Below are positions 55,340-64,000 of a stretch of 64,000 nt of DNA, in pieces. Made by a program: the position numbers and the translations under genes. How positions within the stretch are numbered: the first letter of the stretch is position 1; each line of letters starts with the position of its first letter. Source of the stretch: Anthoceros angustus (Eukaryota > Streptophyta > Anthocerotopsida > Anthocerotales > Anthocerotaceae). The stretch spans positions 554,965-618,964 of the forward strand of contig VJWM01000144.1 in the NCBI GenBank assembly GCA_010909165.1, given 5' to 3'. The notes under the pieces are model-generated. The model had not been told where the DNA came from. It saw nothing but the letters and a program-made list of their open reading frames with translations, and did no database searches.

Positions 55340-56150
55340 GAAGAACCTCTTACCTTAAAACAAGCTTTCTCTTCTCACGAAAAGCCTTATGGAAGGTAGT
55401 CAGATTCGAATATAACTCTCTCATTAGTAACTCTACATGGGAATTGGTTAAGCCACCTAAGGGTAGGAAGATAGTCACCAGCAAATGGGTATTCAAAATT
55501 AAGAGAAAAGGAGATGGTTCCATTGAGAGATACAAAGCACGCCTTGTGGCGGATTCACCCGATCGGGTTTAGATTACCTCCCATGGGCCACATTCGCTCA
55601 GATAGCAAAGTTTGCTTCCCTTAGAATAATCTTCGCCATGACCCATCATGATCTTGAGCTCCATATGATGGATGTGAAGACAACATATCTCTATGGCTCT
55701 TCAAGAAGAAATCTACATGAAACAGCCCAAGGTTATGAGGTTAAAGGCAAGGAAGATTGGGTATGTGACTAATTAAAGGCTTGTATGGCCTTAAGCAATG
55801 GTAAAATTGGAATATGGACATACATGTGAAACTCATCAAAGAGGCTTCCGCAAAGTGATGCCGATGCATGCATGTATATCCTAATATCGAGCAATGATAC
55901 CTTTTACTTATTGCTCTCGTCGACGACGTATTCATGGCCACAAACTCTCTTACTCTCCTAGCCGAGATCAAAAGTCGGCTCAAGACTTTTATGAAATGTC
56001 GATTTAGGAGAAATGACATATGCACTTGGTGTCAACATTATTAGAGATCGAGCAAACAAGACTCGAGTATTGTTCAAACCAAGTACATTAAAGAAAGTTT
56101 AACCAAGTTTGGACTTGAAGATGCGAAACGCCCTACACCTTTGCTAGCGT
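55340..56150 (+). pseudogene. Copia C reverse transcriptase
   Basis: NSTWELVKPPKGRKIVTSKW with KIKRKGDGSIERYKARLVA at 55,430-55,550; FASLRIIFAMTHHDLELHMM (block A); the YVDD box reads LVDDVF at about 55,920. Frame-shifted repeatedly. Confidence 0.78.
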
Positions 56151-56169
56151 CGCTTACCATGGATATGAG

Positions 56170-56860
56170 TCCAAAGACACAAGACAAGTTGGAAATGTCG
56201 GCATATCGACATCTTGTTGGCACACTTATATATTTATCCAACTTCACTCGACGGATATATCTTTCAAGTCGCTCCTGCTCACAATTCGAGAACCACGGGC
56301 GTGAACACGGATGTCAACTAAGCGCATATTCGAGATACCTCAAGGGTACCATGCACACGGATTGACATTCAAGTATACACCGAGCATAAAGACGTTGACA
56401 TTAACGACCGCGGCGCCGACTATCTTTGGTGACCCCACGCATCCGTATCAGTTACGTCGCTATTGGGGAGCACCAATATCTGGTCAAGTAAGAAACAACC
56501 AACCATAGCCTTGTCCAGAGTCGAGTATAGAGTACTAACCTCGGTTGCTAAAGACATAGTATGGACTAGGCTAACCTTGAGTGAACTTCATCACAAGCGG
56601 GAAAAGCCCACCTTGTTGTTGAGTGATAGTCGGGAGCTATAGCCTTGTCAAGGAACCCCTCTTCCACTCTAGAACTAAACATATTGTCGAATATCATTAC
56701 ATCGGAGAGAAAATAGAGGATAAAACTATAGATATTAGTTATGTTCAAACTTTAGATAACTGATTTATTAACAAAGTCACTAGGCATTGAACAGAAACAC
56801 ATGAAATGTTTAGGTATATTGGACACATTGTCTAAGCCTCCACTATAGTTCATCCTAGCG
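56170..56860 (+). pseudogene. Copia C RNase H
   Basis: MSAYRHLVGTLIYLS (56,200), SRVEYRVLTSVAKDIVWTRL (56,520) and HSRTKHIVEYHYIGEKIEDK (56,690), all typical Copia RNase H phrases; broken by indels. Confidence 0.78.
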
Positions 56861-57698
56861 GCTAAATTGGTCTACTTGAGATAACCTTAGTACTAGTCCA
56901 ATATTCTATTCTAAGTCTTGAACAATCATCCTCAATCTTAACATAGGCCTTGTAGCTCATCCTCTCCTTCATACATAGTTGAGGAGCTCTCTAGAAAATA
57001 ATATTAAAATATTAAATAATATTTTGCTAATTAAAACTTTTCATATTTTCTTAACCTCAAGAATACTCACGATAGACATGGATCATATGTGGAAATTCTT
57101 CACAGCATACATAACCCTTATCATGTGTATCTTAGTTTCACAAACATAGGAGCATGGTGTACGTCGGCCCTCTCCCTTTCATATTAGTGATTATATAGAT
57201 GAGCTTCACATCATCACCCTTGGGATATATGCGGGTTTCCGAACCCTATGTTTCCTATTCTATGTCTTCTTGGGGCGAAAAGAAACCTAAAAATGGGCAA
57301 GTTTTAGCAAGAGAAAATAAGTTAGAACACCTTTTTAGAGTCACAAAAGCATGTCTACCTTTTCATTTTTCTCATTTTCTTCATTTTCCATTTCATTTTC
57401 CTTTTTCCCATAATTTTCCATACATAAATCTGCGAAAATAGTATCAGAAAATTCATCACAATTAATATTTTGAACTGGAAAATGGTCATTTGAAGATGCC
57501 ACAAAAGCGGGCTTACAAGGTGCCTCTCCTCATGACGGGGCATCCATCTGCTCAAGGTGCCTCCCTTCACGACAGGGGAATGCCTTATACCAACTGTCTT
57601 GAGATTTCAGCCTCCTCGTCATCAGCGAGGAAGCCCTTCCATGAAGATTCTTCCAAGGCTTGTCGATAAGAGAACAATCTGCGATTTCTTCTCACAAC
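56750..57698. repeat. 0.95-kb direct duplication, copy 1
   Basis: From TTTAGATAAC...GATTTATTAACAAAGTCAC to AGAACAATCTGCGATTTCTT. Recurs immediately at 57,699-58,623. Spans the end of RNase H and the following untranslated region of Copia C. Confidence 0.85.
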
Positions 57699-58623
57699 TT
57701 TAGATAACGCATTGATTTATTAACAAAGTCACTAGGCATTGAATGGAGAAACATATGAAATGTTTAGGTATATGCCTAAGCCCACCTATAGTTCATCCTA
57801 GCTAAATTGGTCTACTTAAGATAACCTTAGTAATCCAATATTCTATTCTAAGTCTAAGTCAATCATCCTCAATCTCAACATATAGCCCCATCCTCTCCTT
57901 CATACATAGTTGAGGTGCTCTAGAAAATAATATTAAAATATTAAATAATATTTTGCTAATTAAAACTTTTCATATTTTCTTAACCTCAAGAATACTCACG
58001 ATAGACATGGATCATATGCCGGAAATTCTTCACAAACATACATACATATATGTATCTTAGTTTCGGCAAACATAGGAGCATGGAGTCGGCCCTCTCCCTT
58101 TCATATTAGTGATTATATAGATGAGCTTCACATCATCACCCTTGGGATATATGCCGGGTTTCCAATCCTATGTTTCCTATTCTATGTCTTCTTCTAAAAA
58201 GAAACCTAAAAATGGGCAAGTTTTAGCAAGAGAAAATAAGTTAGAACACCTTTTTAGAGTCACAAAAGCATGTCTACCTTTTCATTTTTCTCATTTTCTT
58301 CATTTCATTTCATTTTCCTTTTTCCCATAATTTTCCATACATAAATCTGCGAAAATAGTATCAGAAAATTCATCACAATTAATATTTTGAACTGGAAAAT
58401 GGTCATTTGAAGATGCCCACAAACGGCTTACTCAGGTGCCTCTCCTCATGACAAAGGGGGGCATCTGCCCAAGGTGCCTCCCTTCACGACGGGGGAATGC
58501 CTATACCATGCTATCTTACTTGAGATTTCACTCCCTTCATCGCAGGCGGGAAGCCCTTCAATGAAGATTCTTCCGAGGCACTTGTATCGATAAGAGAACA
58601 ATCTGGCGATTTCTTCTCCACAA
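57699..58623. repeat. 0.95-kb direct duplication, copy 2
   Basis: Second copy, differing from the first mostly by small gaps (for example ATTGGACACATTGTCTAAGC becomes ATGCCTAAGC). Confidence 0.85.
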
Positions 58624-59492
58624 TGAATCCCTCGACGATCTCTCACCGACACAACCGTGGTGACGACATGCCGCAGCTTGGAGCAGGCTTGGGATTAGCG
58701 GCGAGCACTTTTGACAAATTGAGACAAGACATGGGGCAACATCTTTCCAATTTGGTGAGTACTCTCCGCAGCACTCACACATCAATTGGCGACCTCCAAC
58801 AAATTCCACCTCTCCCGGTGACTTCAACCTCTACACGAGCTCGGACCACTTCCACAAAATGGTGGGCTCTCACAAAGGTTGGAATCCATTTAGAGGCGGT
58901 GAGGATCACGGTCTTGCGAGGGCGCGCTCTTGAGATCCCTCCGGCGCTCCTCCCACTTCTTTCTGCACGGTGGCGTTCACCTCCTTGCGGCGCCGCCCAC
59001 GACCGCAGTGCACATGGGCGGGCGCCGGCGCGCGCCCGGTGGCGCGCCCCTCCGGCCTTCCGCACCGCTGGTCATGCCGCCAGTTCTTTGTGTTCATGAG
59101 GGCGGGAGGCGGGAGCGCGCGGGAGCGGGAGGAATAAAACCGTATGGGGAGGTACATTATGCCCCATGGCATCTGGACCATCATATGGCGGGCTCATTAA
59201 TGGGTTTTCACTTTTTACCTCTTTCAAGTTTTTCTTTAACTTTTACCTATGGTTTTTACTAAGATTAACCTAGTTTAAGTTTTACTTTTATCTTTTACCT
59301 TGTTTAGGAATTTACCATTTTAATTAAGTTTTGGTAATTAATTTTGATTACATTAAATTCTGCTTAAATGTAACTTAAGCCAGTTTTTAATTGTTTTCTT
59401 AGTTGGATAGCTTTCAAGTTAGTGGGAGCTAACTAGCCTTTTTAGTCTCATTTGAAGCTATTTCTTCACACCTAGTTCATAGTGAGTGGGAG
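58624..59492. other. Copia C 3' internal region
   Basis: A frame at 58,623-59,099 encodes an unrecognised protein (GLAASTFDKLRQDMGQHLSN, then a GC-rich Arg/Ala tail). The rest is T-rich and runs into the polypurine tract before the 3' LTR. Confidence 0.4.
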
Positions 59493-59764
59493 TGATGAAA
59501 TATGACCTATTTAGGGCACTCTTCACTAGGGCACCTAAGGCTATTAATTAATTTAGTTCTTAGGGCTTTAGGTAGTTTAATGAGTAGTTAGTTGTTACAA
59601 CCACTTAGAGGTTAGAACTACTTATGGTTACAACCACCTTATGGTTATAACCACCTAGCCTATATAAAGGCTTTGTACTTCTATTATAATCAATGCATAC
59701 AACTCTTTTGTGCAAAGCTTTCTACTATCTAGCATGTTTTGCTTTTCGGCGTGTGATTCTATCA
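59493..59764 (+). repeat. Copia C 3' LTR
   Basis: Nearly identical to the 5' LTR, with a few base changes and 1-2 bp gaps; ends CTATCA. Confidence 0.9.
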
Positions 59765-60430
59765 GTTACTGCGAACATCTAATCTTAGTGGTAGGGCATA
59801 TGTAGACTTGAGTGCATCATCAATAGTGCTTCATGTCATGACCACCTTCTTCTTTGATAAAGGTGGCCTGCGGGCAATTTGTACTCTCTCGCTTTGAAGT
59901 CCTCGGGTAGCACAACCTTGTCAAGTCCTTCACCATGTCTTCCTCGTTTTCCGTGGTTGAAGGAGGGGTCTTTAGGATGTAGTCTGGACTTCTTGATCGG
60001 CTCCGGTGAAATTCTCTTCCCTTTAGCTTTAGCTAGCAACCCTTGCCAGTATCTGGCGCCACCTCTGTCGGCCACTCACCAGGGTTCGCCCGGATGCTAG
60101 GACATGGCGGCGGATCAATAGCCATGCGGTCACGCTGCGTCTCCCCTTTGCACTCCGGGTGATTCTCTAGCTATGGTCCGAGGCAAATGCAGGTGGCGGG
60201 AGCATTTGCGGCAACATCGAGGGGTCCACTGTGGCTGGCGCTCTCAAATTCTGTCAAGTCTATGGGTGTTGCACGAGAGCTGGCCATTTAATTTTGAGCA
60301 CAAGCGTAGCAGTGCGTGGGCGTTGAGCTAAAGGCGCATCACGAACATCGCCGTACAAGTTCCAGATTTGTTTGGCTTATGCACTGCTTGCGGACCTCGT
60401 GGTTATGGTCGTATATCCAATGAGAGGGGG
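59765..60430 (+). other. Copia B 3' internal remnant
   Basis: Continuation of Copia B after Copia C. No Copia domain is recognisable. A minus-strand frame (59,836-60,075) lacks known features. It ends in a purine tract (GAGAGGGGG) abutting the 3' LTR. Confidence 0.45.
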
Positions 60431-60618
60431 TGTTGGATAATATTAATTATTAGTTAAGCTACATTGAATATACCTAGGGCACTCTTTGGTAAACCCTAGA
60501 AAGGAGTTATTACAACCGTTTCACGGGACATAAATATATGTTCCTTGTGACCTTTTTAAGAATATTGCTCTAGTGCGTAGATTTACGATTCTGCGTGAAC
60601 TTATAAGCGGGCGAAACA
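60431..60618 (+). repeat. Copia B 3' LTR
   Basis: Starts TGTTGGATAATATTAAT, shares CTACATTGAATATACCTAGG and ACTCTTTGGTAAACCCTA with 48,847-49,040, and ends GCGAAACA. More diverged than the Copia C LTR pair. Confidence 0.78.
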
Positions 60619-60641
60619 AATGAGTGCCATGAGTGATGCTC

Positions 60642-61660
60642 CTATCTAGTAGAGCGTGGCTCCCTCATGTCTGCTTGTCTCTTGAGGCAATCACATTGGT
60701 GATGCCCAGGCTGCAAGCAGTAGAAGCAATTCCCTATCCGCTTGTCATTAGGGTGAGTGGCTAGGGGGTTGCCCCTACTGGATCCTCTAGAGTACTGCTC
60801 TTGATAAGGGCCAGTCCTACCGCGGGTGAAGAGAGCGAGATCTCTGGGGCTGCAGTGTGGGCCGCCTTCCACTGTTGCTCCTCTTATTTCAACCGCGAGA
60901 TAGTCTCGTCCAACGGCCTTGGATTCATAGTTTGTGTCATTACCAATGCTGACCATGAAGGGGGCATGCACTACAGCATTTGCACAGAAGAATTGTGGTT
61001 AGACACGGTGGTGCCCGCCAACTCCACTGAATCCTTGAGGTTCATGAACTTGTTCGCAAACTGCTCGACCAATTCATTCTCTGACATACGGAGGTTGTAC
61101 AACTCCCATGTCAGGTAGCCTTATTTACGGCGTTGTCGAAGACATACTTCTTCTTCAAGATGTCCCAAACTTCTTGGAGGTGGGAAGATGCCGAACCACG
61201 CTCAGCTGATCATCCTTCATATAGAGCAAGATGTTTGCTCTTGCCCTTTGATCTTTTGAGTCCTATTCAAACTTGCTTCCTAAACCCGTCACAGGGATAT
61301 GGACGACTGTTCCGAGCACCTGCACCTTGCTATGGTGGCTAAGGTCCGGTGTGGCCGAATCCGAGTCGCCTATGGCCACCGGATGCTAATTTCCCTGAGC
61401 GCCTCCTGCAGACCGCCAATGTGTGGATGCTTTGGAATTAAACAATCTTCAGACCATCAATGCGACTGAATTCTGGGGCTAGGACATTTGCATCTCGTGA
61501 GCTTTCAATTTCTCTGCACTAGAGTACGCAATCCTGGGCGGAATTGTGGTTGTTGCAGTCGCTAGGACATTGTGCGCTTTGAGCGATCTAGCACGCTAGG
61601 TGTACCTTATGTAGGCGACGAGATTGCACGCAGGATTGTTGCTTTCTAGCCATGGTCGCT
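60642..61660 (-). pseudogene. Copia A gag fragment
   Basis: Minus strand: MSENELVEQFANKFMNLKDS, then VELAGTTVSNHNSSVQML, and near the low-coordinate end a zinc knuckle CFYCLQPGHHQCDC. These are Copia gag features in the usual order. Several stops. The matching protease lies across Copia B/C at 48.3-48.8 kb. Confidence 0.72.
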
Positions 61661-62119
61661 TGAACTTGGCAAATTGCGGGCTTGGAATACTGTAGGTTAA
61701 CAGTGAAGGGGCCGAATGCCCCTGACTATTTGGAGAATCATGTTTTCAAGGGGGCCCGAATTGGGCATCTATAGATATCTCCACCTCGAACATGAAACTA
61801 AGTTGATCTAAGCATGCCGCCGTGCCAACTGTTTATTTCTTGGCGATACTTCCGTTTTAAAGAACACATGGCACGCGAGATAGACATCCAGCTACACCGC
61901 CATATGCTTTTGCACCGGCATGATCGAGCAATCCTTGGGATACGCACAGCCTCGTCAAGGGTTGCGGGGCATTCAACTAGCAGCGTAGCACATCGCAACT
62001 CTCACACTCTGCCCAGTTGAGTTTTGATTCTAGATCTGTCACGCGGCGTGGGCAAAATTGTTGGAAATTTTGAATTGCGTACAAAAAGGGAGAAGTACTT
62101 GCAGTTAAGGCACAATCAC
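61661..62119. other. spacer, possible Copia A 5' end
   Basis: No gene seen. Should contain the Copia A leader/LTR on the minus strand, but I could not delimit it. Confidence 0.3.
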
Positions 62120-62442
62120 ATGGCGCCTGCACCTGTAGCAGCAGTGGCTGTGGCAGCAATGTTATGTGTTTACAGCATTGCGATTGGACTCATCAGCGGA
62201 GTGAACGGCCAAGAAATAGACGAGAAGATTCTGGACCAAGCGGTGCACTGGCGACGGGTGAGGAGCTGAAGCCGAGGAACGTCCACTCGTTTCTAATGCA
62301 AGATGACTAGAACTTGGTGCTGAGGCACACCGACGTGGGTAAGTTGTGGGAGTCCGGCATAGCCGGCACAGGCATAAATTGCCTCTTTGTCATTCAGGCC
62401 AACGGTAACGTTGTCATCTACAAGGAATACCATAATATTTGA
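62120..62442 (+). pseudogene. lectin pseudogene
   Basis: Copy of the 38,909-type lectin. The signal peptide is intact (MAPAPVAAVAVAAMLCVYSI, then GLISGVNGQ). A frame shift occurs near 62,250; then KPRNVHSFLMQDD with a stop in the first sugar site (position of Cys), then QANGNVVIY; similarity is lost at about 62,440. Confidence 0.8.
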
Positions 62443-62984
62443 ACCGGCGGATTATACATCAAGCGGCTTTATGCATGTTTATACACTTTTCCATATGTTT
62501 CTTAACTTATATCGTCAAGTATAAATTTATAAGCTGTTGTTTTTTAAAGGTAGAAAGAGGTGCAACCCAAACTACCATTAATCATGGGAAGTTGGGCGTC
62601 TTCATGCCGTCAACCAACTTCCCAAACTACATTTACTATGGGTGATGGGCACCGACATTACACAATCAAGCTTCCTTCAAAGGCCTCCACCTTCAACATC
62701 TATAGCACTCATGTACAAGATGGCCTTCTGATATCCGCTCCAAATTTTTTGATCTCTTGGACTCAAGCATTATTCAACTTAGTCCGACGACAATACAATT
62801 TCTTCATGTATTGGCCTGCAAAAGAGCTGCCATTGACTACTAGCACCTTTGTTTGGTTTGCGGGTACAACGAATCCCACAACCACTGTGGACTCCCGGGA
62901 GTCTCATGTAGGAGGAGAAGGGGGGCATCATTAATGGATTTACCGAAGGACCATGGGCGACTTGACGACGGCCAGACAATCCAT
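62443..62984. other. spacer, no supported gene
   Basis: Short frames without known domains. Confidence 0.35.
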
Positions 62985-63690
62985 GTCGTTGTCCCAAGAG
63001 AATGATATGTTCGTTGACGCGTTTTCAGCGATTCTTATCTCAGCGTCGTGACGTTTGACGGCGTCTGCAGCTTCACTAACTTCTCTTAACGGCCACCAGC
63101 AAAGTCCCGGTGTGGCCAAGCGTTTAAGGACTCTCGCGCATACCCTCGATCATCTGCTCCTCGTTTGTTTAGTCCGTTCTCCTCACCACTCTCGACACTG
63201 GCGTGACTTTTGTCGATGGCCAGCGCGCACAATCCGTCGTTGCTAGAAGTCCGCTTCCCAAAGGAATGATAGCGTTTACGCGTTTGTGTGATTCTTACCG
63301 TCCTTAGCGCTGCTTGCCTCAAGACACACACATACTCCTAACTACTCACAACGCTCAGACAGTCTTGGATGGCTAAACGTTAGGATTCACCCAGACGCTC
63401 ACATACATCCTTCACGCATCCTTTCCTCTCACGCTTACACCTTCGCCTTAGAAAAGACGCTGGTTACAGCACCGACCTCCGCTGCTCCGGCCTCCGTCCG
63501 GCTCTACACACCCTCCCGAGTTCCTCCACGCGCTCAGCCTGCTCGGCCGGCCGCTGCTCCGGACGAGCACGATCACCGCCACCCTTCCCCGCACACACCA
63601 CAACGCTAAGTCCGCCACCGGACCTTGATCAATCTCCCGAGTCCGTGCGCGCTGACTGTGACTCACGTTAGCAAGAAGACTCACAAAATT
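62985..63690. repeat. LTR-like dispersed repeat, copy 2
   Basis: Matches the blocks of 42,170-42,700 in the same orientation. An additional partial copy of its first part (CCCAAGAGAATGATA, then TTCAGCGATTCTTATCTC) sits at 62,990-63,040, so the repeat has internal duplication. Confidence 0.55.
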
Positions 63691-64000
63691 GGGCACATGC
63701 ATAAAGACTTGACCATACTAGTTACTTGGGCTGCCCAAGTGCACATTGCGACCAGTTCATGATCTGGGGCTCCAACGTCGATGTCGTCCTCGTGCCTCTC
63801 CTCTTAGGAATGGTTGCAGTCAGGTGATCACATCCTTGGGATGTTTGGAACCCAGCGCATCTTATGGCTTCCCCGCCACCTTCATGATGGCCTTGGTTTG
63901 GCGTTCCGTCTTCCTTGGATCGCCTTGCGCTCAATCCCCAAGGCAGGTTAACGGTGCCTTCTCCACCTTCTCCCGGTGGTGTCTTGATTGTACTAGGGTG
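63691..64000. other. window end, no supported gene
   Basis: Short frames only. Confidence 0.3.

Larger units (their letters stand above)
51658..59764 (+). mobile_element. Copia C LTR retrotransposon, near complete in length, degenerate
   Basis: About 8.1 kb. The 274- and 272-bp LTRs start TGATGAAATATGACC and end in ATCA. The PBS is TGGTATCGAGC, directly after the 5' LTR. A purine-rich tract (GAGTGGGAG) precedes the 3' LTR. Domain order gag, protease, integrase, reverse transcriptase, RNase H is the Copia order. Flanks GTTCT and GTTACT are a likely 5-bp target duplication with one extra base. The coding region has dozens of frame breaks. Confidence 0.88.

Overview
This is a plant nuclear window. 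The best fit is a seed-free vascular plant, most likely a fern. The reasons are spliced genes with GT-AG introns, a Pol III U6 snRNA gene, large PLS-class pentatricopeptide repeat (PPR) genes, and heavy nesting of LINE, Copia and Harbinger elements. One PPR gene also ends in a variant DYW domain (KKPAR in place of the PG box, C-terminal DRV in place of DYW). That variant resembles the 'KP' class known from hornworts, lycophytes and ferns that make U-to-C organellar RNA edits. The species itself cannot be fixed from the sequence.

0-12 kb: a small two-exon membrane protein gene (-), a very large PPR-DYW-like gene (+), decayed PPR fragments, a PPR E+ gene (-), a U6 snRNA gene (-), and an orphan aldo-keto reductase first exon (-). 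12.5-14.1 kb: a decayed non-LTR reverse transcriptase. 15.2-18.8 kb: a phosphatidylinositol-4-phosphate 5-kinase gene with MORN repeats (-), whose eight coding exons join in frame to 891 residues. 19-24 kb: no convincing gene; GC-rich low complexity, a CATA microsatellite and several minisatellites. 24.0-25.6 kb: an NADPH-dependent FMN/quinone reductase gene (-), three exons, 189 residues.

26-37.6 kb: AT-rich spacer, a tRNA-derived SINE-like stretch, and a LINE split by a roughly 3.9 kb DNA-transposon insertion. That insertion carries a broken PIF/Harbinger-like transposase and dense TTTACAAC subterminal repeats. It is followed by another decayed PPR array. 37.7-42.1 kb: a cluster of GNA-type (bulb-type) lectin genes in divergent pairs, partly duplicated and partly broken. 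A tRNA-Leu(AAG) gene (-) lies at 41.5 kb.

42-63.7 kb is repeat territory: a GC-rich segment with a possible retroelement gag-like ORF, then nested Copia elements. An old minus-strand Copia (A) is interrupted by a plus-strand Copia (B), which is itself interrupted by a plus-strand Copia (C) with clear LTRs at 51.66 and 59.49 kb. Three adjacent direct duplications in this stretch differ mainly by tiny indels. That pattern raises the question of assembly error as well as biology. A lectin pseudogene lies at 62.1 kb, and an LTR-like repeat closes the window.

The apparently intact host genes act in separate systems: organellar RNA processing (PPRs), splicing (U6), phosphoinositide signalling (PIP5K), redox metabolism (reductase) and carbohydrate recognition (lectins). 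No operon-like or new multi-gene defence system is visible. The most interesting leads are the DYW variant and the divergent lectin cluster.
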